Source: UMGS1519 sp050951005 | GTDB lineage: Bacteria; Actinomycetota; Coriobacteriia; Coriobacteriales; Eggerthellaceae | Length of the DNA stretch: 64,000 nucleotides | Direction: 5' to 3' | Assembly (NCBI GenBank): GCA_050951005.1 | Contig: JBMNIP010000004.1 | Location: 310,001 to 374,000 of the forward strand | In this document: piece after piece, positions 18,315 to 26,356 of the stretch | How positions within the stretch are numbered: position 1 is the stretch's first letter | How the letters are laid out: each line of letters opens with the position of its first letter | The notes under the pieces: generated by a model | Database searches by the model: none | Seen by the model: only the letters and a program-made list of their open reading frames with translations | Told to the model about the DNA's origin: nothing | Translations under genes and position numbers: made by a program

Positions 18315-21029
18315 GTGACTGAGCAAGTCAAGCGTGTCTATGCCTTCGGCAAAGACGAGAACGGGAAGAATGTCACCGAGGGCGGCGCCGAGATGAAAGC
18401 CCAACTGGGCGGCAAAGGTGCGAACCTCGCTGAGATGGCCAAATTGGGTCTGCCGGTTCCTCCGGGATTCACTATCACCTGCCAGACGTGCATGGAGTAT
18501 GCGAACGCCGGCAATGTATGGCCGGAAGGTGCCCTGGATACCATCGAGCAGTATCGTGAGGACTTGGAGCGCCGCATCGGCAAGAAGATCGGCGATGATG
18601 AGGATCCACTGCTGGTCTCCGTGCGTTCCGGTGCCCCGATTTCCATGCCCGGCATGATGGACACGGTTCTGAACCTCGGTCTGAACGACCGTTCGATCAA
18701 CGGTCTGATCAAGCAGACCGAGAATCCGCGTTTCGCCTGGGACTCCTATCGCCGTTTCATCCAGATGTTCTCCAACGTGGTTATGGGTCTGGATGGCGAC
18801 CTGTTCGAGAATGCCATCAATGCCAAGAAGGCGGCCCGCGGCGTCGAGAGCGACACCGAGCTGACCGCCGAGGACCTGCAGGAGCTTGTTGCCGAGTTCA
18901 AGCAGATCTTCACCGAGAACGTCTCTGCCGAGGAATATCCCGAGCTCGTCATCGACGGCAAGGCCCAGTTCCCGCAGGATCCGGACGTGCAGCTGCGCCT
19001 GGCCATGGAGGCCGTTTTCGGTTCCTGGAACAACGACCGCGCCGTCCTGTACCGCAAGCAGAACAAGATCCCCGATGACCTGGGCACTGCTGTCAACGTG
19101 CAGTGCATGGTCTTCGGCAACAAGGGCAATACCTCCGCGACGGGTGTTGCCTTCACTCGCGATGCCGCTACCGGTAAGAAGGTCTTCTACGGCGATTACC
19201 TGGTCAACGCGCAGGGCGAGGACGTCGTCGCCGGCATCCGCAACACCTCTCCGATTGCCGACCTGAAGCATACTCCCGGCCTGGAAGAGGCAGGCGAGGA
19301 GCTCGAGAAGATCTTCGGCATCCTGGAGGATCACTACCGCGACATGATGGACATCGAGTTCACCATCGAGCAGGGCAAGCTCTACATGCTGCAGACGCGC
19401 GTGGGCAAGCGTACCGCCCAGGCTGCGCTCCGAATCGCTATCGAGATGGTCGATGAGGGCATGATCGACGAGAAGACCGCTGTTCTGCGCGTTGCCCCCG
19501 AACAGCTTGACCAGCTGCTGCATCCGCAGATTTCCAAGGATGCGAAGAAGAACATCATCGCCAAGGGCCTGAACGCCTCTCCGGGCGCTGCCGTCGGCGA
19601 GGCGGTCTTCAGCTCCGCCGATGCCGTCGCTGCTGCCGAGGAAGGCCGCAAGACGGTTCTGGTCCGCTGGGAGACCACACCCGACGACCTGTCCGGCATG
19701 ATTGCCGCCGAGGGCATTCTGACCAGTCATGGCGGCAAGACCTCCCATGCAGCCGTCATCGCACGCGGCATGGGCGCTCCCTGCGTTTGCGGTGTCGAGG
19801 CCCTGAAGATCGACGCCGACAAGAAGCAGGCAGCTGTTGCCGGTACCGATATCGTCATCAAGGAGGGCGACATCATCTCCATCGACGGTATGACCGGTGA
19901 GGTTATGCTGGGTGCTGTCGATCTGGTACAGCCCGAGATGACCGGCGATTTGGGCAAGCTGCTTTCCTGGGCGGACAAGTACCGCAAGCTGGGTGTTCGC
20001 GCCAATGCCGATAACCCGGCCGACGCGCAGCTGTCCCGTAACATGGGCGCTGAGGGCATCGGCCTGTGCCGTACCGAGCACATGTTCCTGGGCGAGCGCA
20101 AGCAGATCGTCGCCGACATGATTCTCGCCGAGAAGGGCGGCGCTGAGTACCAGGCCGCTCTGGACAAGCTCTACGAGGCTCAGCAGGGCGACTACTATGA
20201 GATGCTGAAGGCCATGGATGGCCTGCCGGTCATCATCCGCCTGCTGGACCCGCCGCTGCATGAGTTCCTTCCCGCGCCGCGCGACCTGGCGGTTGAGATT
20301 GCTGCCGGCGAGGCCCAGGGCAAGGATATGACCGAGCAGAAGAAGCTGCTGGCCGCTGCGGACAACATGGCCGAGATGAACCCGATGCTGGGTCTGCGCG
20401 GCTGCCGCCTTGGCATCGTGATGCCGGGCTTGTCCCAGATGCAGGTGCGCGCTATCGCCACTGCCACGGCGAAATTGATCAAGGAAGGCTACAGCCCGAA
20501 ACCCGAGGTCATGATTCCGCTGGTTACGATGGACACCGAGCTCAAGTACGTCCGCAACGAGGCCGAGATCGCCATCAAGGAGGTCGAGGAGCGCGACGGT
20601 GTGGACCTGTCCTTCATCGAGATCGGCACCATGATCGAGACCCCGCGTGCTGCGGTGACCGCCGACGAGATTGCACAGGATGCCGACTTCTTCAGCTTCG
20701 GCACCAACGACCTGACCCAGACCACGTTCGGTTTCAGCCGCGATGACGTCGAGGGCAAGTTCTTCAAGGACTATCAGGAACTGAAGATCATGAAGACGAA
20801 TCCGTTCGCCACGGTGGACGATGGCGTCGTGAAACTGATCGACATCGCCGTCAAGGGCGGTCGCTCAACGAACCCGGACCTGACGCTGGGCGTCTGCGGC
20901 GAGCATGGCGGCGATCCGGACTCCATCCAGAAGTTCAACAAGGTGGGCCTGGATTATGTCAGCTGCTCTCCGTACCGTGTGCCGGTTGCCCGTCTGGCTG
21001 CCGCCCATGCGGCCTTGACGCAGGAGTAG
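18315..21029 (+). CDS. ppdK: Pyruvate, phosphate dikinase
   Basis: A 904-residue enzyme interconverting pyruvate + ATP + Pi and PEP + AMP + PPi. The N-terminal ATP-grasp domain begins KRVYAFGKD..LGGKGANLAEMAKLGLPVPPGFT. The swivelling phosphohistidine domain has LTSHGGKTSHAAVIARGMG with catalytic His478 and the regulatory Thr476 two residues before it. The C-terminal PEP-binding TIM barrel carries GLCRTEHMF, IGTMIETPRAA, FFSFGTNDLTQTTFGFSRDD and GVCGEHGGDP. The start is a GTG after TAGGAG. It follows its regulator gene by 59 bases and ends at a clear terminator. A membrane pyrophosphatase elsewhere in the window would pull on the PPi balance. Confidence 0.98.
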   Translation: MTEQVKRVYAFGKDENGKNVTEGGAEMKAQLGGKGANLAEMAKLGLPVPPGFTITCQTCMEYANAGNVWPEGALDTIEQYREDLERRIGKKIGDDEDPLLVSVRSGAPISMPGMMDTVLNLGLNDRSINGLIKQTENPRFAWDSYRRFIQMFSNVVMGLDGDLFENAINAKKAARGVESDTELTAEDLQELVAEFKQIFTENVSAEEYPELVIDGKAQFPQDPDVQLRLAMEAVFGSWNNDRAVLYRKQNKIPDDLGTAVNVQCMVFGNKGNTSATGVAFTRDAATGKKVFYGDYLVNAQGEDVVAGIRNTSPIADLKHTPGLEEAGEELEKIFGILEDHYRDMMDIEFTIEQGKLYMLQTRVGKRTAQAALRIAIEMVDEGMIDEKTAVLRVAPEQLDQLLHPQISKDAKKNIIAKGLNASPGAAVGEAVFSSADAVAAAEEGRKTVLVRWETTPDDLSGMIAAEGILTSHGGKTSHAAVIARGMGAPCVCGVEALKIDADKKQAAVAGTDIVIKEGDIISIDGMTGEVMLGAVDLVQPEMTGDLGKLLSWADKYRKLGVRANADNPADAQLSRNMGAEGIGLCRTEHMFLGERKQIVADMILAEKGGAEYQAALDKLYEAQQGDYYEMLKAMDGLPVIIRLLDPPLHEFLPAPRDLAVEIAAGEAQGKDMTEQKKLLAAADNMAEMNPMLGLRGCRLGIVMPGLSQMQVRAIATATAKLIKEGYSPKPEVMIPLVTMDTELKYVRNEAEIAIKEVEERDGVDLSFIEIGTMIETPRAAVTADEIAQDADFFSFGTNDLTQTTFGFSRDDVEGKFFKDYQELKIMKTNPFATVDDGVVKLIDIAVKGGRSTNPDLTLGVCGEHGGDPDSIQKFNKVGLDYVSCSPYRVPVARLAAAHAALTQE

Positions 21030-21062
21030 CTGCTCGATCTGGGGCATCTTACCGGTTCTTGA

Positions 21063-21097
21063 AAGCGGTCCGCTGCGCAAGCGCGGGCCGCTTTTTT
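21063..21097 (+). terminator. Rho-independent terminator after ppdK
   Basis: AAGCGGTCCGC pairs with GCGGGCCGCTT (11 pairs, one G-T) around a 9-base loop and runs into TTTTTT, 34 bases after the ppdK stop. Confidence 0.9.
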
Positions 21098-21174
21098 CAT
21101 GCGCGAAACGCATTGAGTACCAGTGTATTACGGCTGCCGAGCATGGTACGATGCGCTTGTGGAAGGGAGATGCC

Positions 21175-22110
21175 ATGTTTACCAAACTGGTTGCCATCGA
21201 ACCCGTTAATCTGACGCCCGAAGCGCGTGAGCGCCTCTCTGAGTATGCTGGGGAAGTCGTTCTCTATGATTCTCTACCGGCAAACGATGCCGAGATCGTC
21301 GAACGCATCGGAGATGCGGATGCTATGTTGGTCAGCTACACTACCCGGGTCGATCAGGCAGTTCTCGAAGCGGTACCGAACCTGCGCTACATCGGGATGT
21401 GCTGCAGCCTGTATTCCGAGGAAAGCGCCAACGTCGATATCGCAGTGGCACGGGAGCACGGCATAACGGTAACCGGCGTGCGCGACTATGGCGACACGGG
21501 CGTCGTGGAGTTCGCCATCAGCGAGCTTGCCCGCTACCTGCATGGCTTCGGGGAAGATGCCTGGCGCGAAGGCGAGCAGTATGAAATCGGCTCGCTGTCT
21601 TGCGGGGTCATCGGGCTCGGCACCACCGGCTCCATGATTGCCGAGGCCCTGCGTTTCTTCGGGGCAAAGGTGTGCTACTACAGTCGTACCCGGAAGCCGG
21701 CAAAGGAGCAGAAAGGCCTCAGGTATCTGCCGCTGATGGATTTGCTTGCGGAAAGCGATGCGGTGTTCACCTGCCTGAACAAGGGTGCCGTATTGCTGGG
21801 AGACCCCGAATTCGAAGCTTTGGGAACAGGCAAGATGCTGTTCAACACATCGATAGGTCCCGGCCACGACCCGGCGGCGCTTGCCCGATGGTTGGAGGCG
21901 GGAGACCGTGCTGCCGAGTTGGGCGGTGCGCCGAACGCCTTCTTCTGCGATACCGAATCGGCTTTGTGCGATTCGGATCAGGTGGAGGTGCTGCTGACTA
22001 ATCCCCACGTGCACTGCATGCGGAAATCGGCTGGCAGCACGGCTGAGGCGAAAGTCCGCTTGGGTCAGAAGGTGCTGGCCAATATCGCCACCTATCTGGC
22101 ACGCGGGTAG
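21175..22110 (+). CDS. NAD-binding D-2-hydroxyacid dehydrogenase-like protein, atypical active site
   Basis: A 311-residue protein with the two-domain fold of D-isomer-specific 2-hydroxyacid dehydrogenases. The Rossmann loop GVIGLGTTGSMIAEAL lies near residues 143-158, preceded by the typical switch SELARYLHGFGEDAWREG. Two family catalytic positions are changed: the usual N-x-x-RG segment reads LFNTSIGPG (no Arg), and the C-terminal catalytic His region reads VHCMRKSAGSTAEA (Arg/Lys instead of PHIAG). It may use other chemistry or act as a sensor. The ATG at 21175 follows GGAAGGGAG. Neighbours (ppdK before, tmRNA after) do not suggest a substrate. Confidence 0.85.
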   Translation: MFTKLVAIEPVNLTPEARERLSEYAGEVVLYDSLPANDAEIVERIGDADAMLVSYTTRVDQAVLEAVPNLRYIGMCCSLYSEESANVDIAVAREHGITVTGVRDYGDTGVVEFAISELARYLHGFGEDAWREGEQYEIGSLSCGVIGLGTTGSMIAEALRFFGAKVCYYSRTRKPAKEQKGLRYLPLMDLLAESDAVFTCLNKGAVLLGDPEFEALGTGKMLFNTSIGPGHDPAALARWLEAGDRAAELGGAPNAFFCDTESALCDSDQVEVLLTNPHVHCMRKSAGSTAEAKVRLGQKVLANIATYLARG

Positions 22111-22173
22111 AAAGCCTTTGCCGGGCACGCCTATAGCCGGCAACATTCATTCGCGAATAATCCTTGTATACGC

Positions 22174-22201
22174 TTGCAAATATACGCCAAGCGCCTAGAA
22201 T
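22174..22201 (+). promoter_or_regulatory. Candidate promoter for ssrA
   Basis: TTGCAA (22174-22179), a 16-base spacer and TAGAAT (22196-22201) lie upstream of the tmRNA gene. Transcription from here would leave a 5' leader of about 120 bases to be removed by processing. Confidence 0.4.
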
Positions 22202-22329
22202 GATGTTTCCATTCGCTGCGCCAAGATGCAGCGGCGTACTTTGAAAGGAAGAACAGCAAACGTCGTGCCTCCTGCACGCCGTCTTCTTCCGATCCGAACG
22301 GTTGCAGGTTTGCAGCCGGTCGATACATC

Positions 22330-22697
22330 GGGGGCGACTGGTTTCGACATGGTAGGTTCGAACTGAGGAGCAGGCCGTGATCGTCTCAACCACGTTAAAC
22401 GGGGCACCGTCAAATTCAATTGACACCAAGAAATCTTCTGAGCCTCTGGCTCTTGCTGCTTAATTTATTCTGCAGCACGTCAAAGCGAGGTTTTCTCCCG
22501 ACTTCGCGGCGATGTCATGTTAGGGAGATGCATCCAAGCACGTGACGGGTATGGCTTGGACTAAGATCGAACCCGCTGGATTGCGCGAACGTCGGTCGCT
22601 GAACCGCAGCGCGTCGAGAACCGATCAGCGAACAAACCTGTAGCGCCTTGGCGGGAATCTAGTATGGACCGGAGTTCGATTCTCCGCGCCTCCACCA
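22330..22697 (+). ncRNA. ssrA: Transfer-messenger RNA (tmRNA)
   Basis: A 368-base one-piece tmRNA for rescue of stalled ribosomes. The 5' end GGGGGCG pairs with CGCCTCC at the 3' end, including the G3-U70 wobble that alanyl-tRNA synthetase needs, and a CCA tail is encoded. The T-arm reads GGAGTTCGATTCTCC. The tag reading frame opens at GCA (22404) and stops at TAA (22461), encoding APSNSIDTKKSSEPLALAA, with the LALAA proteolysis end. At 19 codons the tag is longer than the 10 of E. coli. A strong terminator follows at 22753. Confidence 0.97.
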
Positions 22698-22752
22698 AAT
22701 AATTCTGGGCGAACCTCAATCGCTTTTCGGGCCGAATGGGTTCATCCTTAAC

Positions 22753-22784
22753 GTGAGCTGCCGGTATCGGCAGCTCACTCTTTT
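22753..22784 (+). terminator. Rho-independent terminator after ssrA
   Basis: GTGAGCTGCCG and CGGCAGCTCAC form a perfect 11-bp stem with a GTAT loop, followed by TCTTTT, 56 bases after the tmRNA CCA end. The opposing thioesterase gene ends about 70 bases further on, so it may also serve that side. Confidence 0.88.
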
Positions 22785-22855
22785 CGCCTGGCATACCATC
22801 ATGCCCCACCAGCCGGGGGCTGCTAGGTATTGCCTATCTCGGTATTCGTGCCTCT

Positions 22856-23266
22856 TCAGTGGTCCGTGCGCGCCATCGTGGCAACCATCCGGGTACAGTG
22901 GGTGCCCAGCTCGTCATATACGTCAACGGTGATGAACGCCAGGTTGCGGCCCAGCTTGTCCGGGCGCGCCTTCGCAATCAGCCGCTTCCCCTTGGCGCGG
23001 CGCAGGTATTGGATGCTGGAGGAGACCGATGAAGTGGGCGGTTGGTTCATATTGCCGGCCACGGCCAGCGCGAAATCTGAGAGCGAGAAGAATACCCCGC
23101 CCATGATAAATCCCTGGCCGTTGTGGTGTCGGTTGTCGATGGTCATCGAGACTTGGGCCTCTCCGGTCTCGCAGTCGTAGCGGTCGATGACCGCCCCAAG
23201 GCATTTTGTCGCGAACTCGTCGCGTGCAAAACGGACGCGGACCTCTTCGATGGTGCTCTGTTCCAT
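22856..23266 (-). CDS. PaaI-family hotdog thioesterase
   Basis: A 136-residue hotdog-fold protein. The catalytic region reads HHNGQGFIMGGVFFSLSDFALAVAGN, matching the PaaI/YdiI pattern (HxNxxGxxHGG with Met in place of the second His, followed by the acidic residue on the helix). Later SSSIQYLRRAKGKRLIAKA fits the fold. It likely hydrolyses an acyl- or aryl-CoA thioester in the cytoplasm. The ATG at 23266 follows GAAGGGAAG. It is a single gene convergent with ssrA. Confidence 0.88.
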   Translation of the reverse strand: MEQSTIEEVRVRFARDEFATKCLGAVIDRYDCETGEAQVSMTIDNRHHNGQGFIMGGVFFSLSDFALAVAGNMNQPPTSSVSSSIQYLRRAKGKRLIAKARPDKLGRNLAFITVDVYDELGTHCTRMVATMARTDH

Positions 23267-23670
23267 GGGCTTCCCTTCGTACAGATGCGGTGTTCAGCGG
23301 TGATGGCTGCCAGCGTCGTATGACCGGTTGTTTCAACTGTACCGCAAGAAGGCATCCGCGCGCAGTTGAAGCGATGGGGGAGGTTCCACGGAGGTGATCG
23401 ATGGGCCGTCGGGAACAACGCCTGCATAAGCCCGATACGCGCATGCGCATAGATGCATGCGTTCGCCTGCAGGAATCGCTGCCTGGTGCCATTGGCATGG
23501 CGATCTTCGGATGCGCGGTTCGAGTCCCACTTTCCAGCCAGGGCATTCGGTGTCGCCTTCTGGGGTGGTGCATGGAAAAACGAGGGCGGCTGCTTATCGC
23601 AGCCGCCCTTGGGTGGAAACCCTACCGGGCTCTCCGAAATCATGCGAGGGCTAAGCGTTCCCCTGCAAAG
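23267..23670. other. Intergenic region upstream of thioesterase gene
   Basis: About 400 bases between two minus-strand genes. It holds the terminator of the surface-protein gene (23576-23608) and presumably the promoter of the thioesterase gene, which I cannot place. A 24-base tRNA T-arm-like string (GGTTCGAGTCCCAC and onward) near 23518-23541 has no pairing partner and was not called. Confidence 0.5.
23576..23608 (-). terminator. Rho-independent terminator of the surface-protein gene
   Basis: A perfect 10-bp stem (GGGCGGCTGC/GCAGCCGCCC, 5-base loop). On the minus strand it is followed by CTCGTTTTTCC. It lies about 60 bases past the stop of the minus-strand surface protein. Confidence 0.8.
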
Positions 23671-24759
23671 TTATTTCACGACCTTGACCTTCTTGGACAT
23701 ACCGTGCTTCACCAGGAACTTCTTGAACTGCTTCTTCTCATAGGAAGCGCTCTTGCCGCAATGCACGGTGAGCTTCTTGCCGCCCTTGGCACCGCAATCC
23801 TTGAAGGCCTTCTTGTTCACGTGCGCGAACTGCCTGTCGAAGCCGCGCATGTTCAGGGTCTTCAGCTTCTTTGTCTTGGAGAAGGCCTGCTTGCCGATGG
23901 TCTCGACGTTCTTGCCGATGGTCAGGCTTTTCATCTTGCTGCCGGAGAAGGCTTTGGGACCGATGACGCCCACCTTGTAGGTGTAGCCGCCGAAGCGCTG
24001 GGTATTGACCTTCACGCTCTTGCCGCTCTTCTTAGACTTGACCAATACCAGATAGGTCTCATTGGGGTCATTGGCGACCATCCACTTCTTGCCACCGGCA
24101 GTGAAGGTTGCGCAGGGACCCAACTTGCCCTTGATCTTTCCCAGGTGGGCATAGTTATTCGAGATCTTTCCGAGCATCGTCCACATAGCCCAGTCTTTGC
24201 CCGAGGCGGAGACCTTACCGCCCTTGATGGCGATGCCGTTCCCTGCTTCGATGCCGGTGTTGTCGAAGCCGCGTGCATTGATGGTGCCGCTCTTGATAGT
24301 GATCTTGCCGCCTGAAGAGATGCCGTCATTGCCGGAAACAGTGAGCGTGCCTTTGCCCTTGAAGATCAGGTCCTGGCCGGGGCCGGCGGTAAGGCCGTCA
24401 GACAGGCTATTGGAAGCGCATCCCGTCAGGGTGTTGTTGCCGATCAGGTTCACTGTGAGCACGTCATCGGTGCTGCCTTGGAATGCGATGGCGTCGTTGT
24501 AACCCGTCGATTTGATGTGGGCGTTGTCGAGCGTCAGCGTATTCGAGCTCTCATCAAACGCTACTCCTGCTGGCAGGTCCTTGAAGGTCGGGTGCATATT
24601 GGCGTAGTAGGTCGTGTCTCCCACATCGATACTGCTCACCGTCGCATGTGCCGGTGCGGCGCATACGGCGCCGAGGAGCATGACCGAAGCCGTTGTGGCG
24701 ACCAACAATGTTCCTGCTTTCCGTGCCCGTCGCGCAAGGGCATATCCCATCGCATCCAT
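23671..24759 (-). CDS. Secreted surface protein with repeat region and BspA-like leucine-rich segment
   Basis: A 362-residue exported protein. The N-terminus is a Sec signal (ARRARK, hydrophobic core, cleavage near AHA-TV). Residues about 60-190 are short beta-rich repeats (NTLTLDNAHIKS, DLIFKGKGTLTVSGNDGISSGGKITIKSGTINARG) that look like a parallel beta-helix. A second part (VIGPKAFSGSKMKSLTIGKNVETIGKQAFSKTKKLKTLNM) matches BspA-type LRR_5 repeats of Treponema and gut anaerobes. The C-terminus is very Lys-rich. No LPXTG or membrane anchor is visible, so it may be released or bound by charge. GGGGAGG precedes the ATG. It is transcribed divergently from the intein gene. Confidence 0.82.
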   Translation of the reverse strand: MDAMGYALARRARKAGTLLVATTASVMLLGAVCAAPAHATVSSIDVGDTTYYANMHPTFKDLPAGVAFDESSNTLTLDNAHIKSTGYNDAIAFQGSTDDVLTVNLIGNNTLTGCASNSLSDGLTAGPGQDLIFKGKGTLTVSGNDGISSGGKITIKSGTINARGFDNTGIEAGNGIAIKGGKVSASGKDWAMWTMLGKISNNYAHLGKIKGKLGPCATFTAGGKKWMVANDPNETYLVLVKSKKSGKSVKVNTQRFGGYTYKVGVIGPKAFSGSKMKSLTIGKNVETIGKQAFSKTKKLKTLNMRGFDRQFAHVNKKAFKDCGAKGGKKLTVHCGKSASYEKKQFKKFLVKHGMSKKVKVVK

Positions 24760-25163
24760 ACGTACCTCCCCAGGACGTAATCAAACAGATAACCAAATTA
24801 ATAATAGGAAGGGGAAGGCCCCCTTATGCGCCTGTGAAGGTAAAAAGAATCAGGCATTTGTAAACTTGTTGTGACAGATTGTTCGGGTGCCAGGGTTTCC
24901 GGAGATTCGGTTCTCTGTCGGAGGGTTGAGGGGAGCTTCGTTGAAGGATTCGGGGGAGCGAGGGCATTTCAATCGCCCGTGATTCTCCAAAGATGCCATC
25001 CGTTGTCTGGACGATGCCTCCTCCCGCCTTTCCCTGAGTGGGGTAAAGGCCAGCTTATGCTAGAATTCATACGACTTAACGGGCGAAAGAATTGCATATT
25101 CGGCTGCATTCAGGTCGCGGGTTCAACACCGTCATGCGATTCTCGCCCACATAAGGAGGACAT
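24760..25163. other. Divergent intergenic region between surface protein and intein gene
   Basis: About 400 bases. The left 100 bases are AT-rich and should hold the surface-protein promoter. The middle has no recognisable gene. The right end holds a structured RNA candidate at 25081-25148 directly in front of the intein gene. A possible -10 (TAGAAT, 25060-25065) precedes it, without a clear -35. Confidence 0.5.
25081..25148 (+). ncRNA. Structured 5' leader with two alternative folds
   Basis: GGGCGA (25081-25086) pairs with TCGCCC (25143-25148), and GAATTGCAT (25089-25097) pairs with ATGCGATTC (25134-25142) with one G-U, giving a 15-bp stem interrupted only by an AA bulge. The same GAATTGCA can instead pair with TGCATTC (25105-25111). 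The enclosed segment has a CGCGGGTTCAACACCG hairpin resembling a tRNA T-arm. It ends three bases before AAGGAGG of the intein gene. Whether it is a cis-regulatory leader or a separate RNA is unknown. Confidence 0.45.
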
Positions 25164-26288
25164 ATGACGTACGCGGCAAGTCAGGCGCTGGACGCGCAGG
25201 GACGTTTCGGGACCCCATGCTTTCCCGAGGATACGCTGGTACTAACCGATCAGGGCGTGAAGCCGATCGAGGACATCGAAATCGACGATATGGTCCTGAC
25301 GCATAAGAACCGCTTCCGCCGGGTGCGGGCTATCGATTCCCACCAGGCGGATACCATCCTGCTCAGCGGATTCGGCCATCATGGTTTGGAATGCACCCCG
25401 AACCATCCGTTCTACGCGTTGCGCGAAGGCTCCTCGGATCCGGAATGGGTTGATGGCGAGAGCATGGTTGGCAGCTATTGGGCCAATGTCGCCGAGGTTC
25501 CCGAGCTGGAGATCCCCCCCATGGACTTCGATGCCTACCCGACGGCAGACCGCGAGGTCCTGAAGGGATTCACCTCCGTGTTCTTCTATTTCGTCGGCCA
25601 GTACCTGGGCGCTGGCAAGCTGGTGACGGTTGCTCCCGAGGCCGAGCATTCTCCCTATAAGATGGTGCGCATCCGCTGCACATACAGCATGCAGGATCAG
25701 GCGCGCCGCTTCCTGGATGTCTTCGGAATCAAGTACACCGTTATGAACGAGCGCACCTCCTGCGAATTCATCATCTCCGCTGCCGTCCTCTACGATTGGC
25801 TGAAGCCGTATTTCGGCGATGATTCGAAGAACAAGACGCTGCCGGCATTCGTCTACGGTATTCCCGAGCGCCGTCGCCATGCGCTGCTCCAGGGCTATAT
25901 CGACGCGCGTCGAGCGTACTACGAGCCTTCGACGCTTGCCAACCGCCGCCATGAGCTGTCCGCCGCCGCCTCGAAGAAGCTGGCAATCAGCATGAAGATT
26001 CTTGCGGCCACGCTTGGCATCCCATGCGATGTCGGGTACGTGAACTTGCGCCATCATCGCCGCATCGCGGAAAGCGCTACGACGAATCCCATGCCGTTCT
26101 ACCAGAATATCTATGCCAACGAAGACGAGCGCGGCGATACCTTGTTCCTCGATGGAAAATGGTACGGCCTTGTAGAGGAGAAGCTACCCGGCAGCAAGCA
26201 TCAGACCGTCTATAGCCTGGATGTCGAAGAGGATGACTCCTATACGGCCGACGGCATCGTGGTGCACAACTGCAACTTGGTCAGGTAG
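25164..26288 (+). CDS. Free-standing intein (Hint domain with LAGLIDADG-like insert)
   Basis: A 374-residue protein that is almost entirely intein. Block A starts at Cys19 (CFPEDTLVLTDQGVKPIEDI), and block B has T78 and H81 in ECTPNHPF. Blocks F and G read VYSLDVEEDDSYTADG and IVVHN, with His368-Asn369 followed by Cys370. Between them lies a degenerate LAGLIDADG endonuclease (FVGQYLGAGKL near 143-153; LLQGYIDARRAY near 242-253). Only 18 residues precede the intein, ending in Pro at -1, and only CNLVR follows it. All known splicing residues are present, so it could release a 23-residue peptide. The ATG follows AAGGAGG. No host gene is seen on either side. A terminator follows at 26357. Confidence 0.88.
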   Translation: MTYAASQALDAQGRFGTPCFPEDTLVLTDQGVKPIEDIEIDDMVLTHKNRFRRVRAIDSHQADTILLSGFGHHGLECTPNHPFYALREGSSDPEWVDGESMVGSYWANVAEVPELEIPPMDFDAYPTADREVLKGFTSVFFYFVGQYLGAGKLVTVAPEAEHSPYKMVRIRCTYSMQDQARRFLDVFGIKYTVMNERTSCEFIISAAVLYDWLKPYFGDDSKNKTLPAFVYGIPERRRHALLQGYIDARRAYYEPSTLANRRHELSAAASKKLAISMKILAATLGIPCDVGYVNLRHHRRIAESATTNPMPFYQNIYANEDERGDTLFLDGKWYGLVEEKLPGSKHQTVYSLDVEEDDSYTADGIVVHNCNLVR

Positions 26289-26356
26289 CTGCTTATCCGA
26301 AGAATGGTGTATCGGATTCTTCCCGCCGTCTTGCCATGATGCGGCTCGGCATTTCC

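Noticed and set aside
18282..20261. A 659-codon open frame on the minus strand opposite ppdK
   Set aside because: It mirrors the codon bias of ppdK, whose domains are complete; the reverse protein shows no recognisable motif.
23518..23541. A tRNA 3'-end-like string (GGTTCGAGTCCCAC...CCAGCCA)
   Set aside because: No 5' T-stem partner, anticodon arm or acceptor strand can be paired with it. It could be a relic of an attachment site, but there is no integrase or second copy in view.
23401..24315. A 304-codon plus-strand frame over the surface-protein gene
   Set aside because: The minus-strand gene has a signal peptide, ribosome binding site, repeats and its own terminator. The plus frame begins in the intergenic region without a binding site.
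25081..25150. Possible tRNA in front of the intein gene
   Set aside because: Length and end pairing look tRNA-like, but no D-arm or anticodon arm forms and the T-stem is imperfect, so it was called a structured leader instead.
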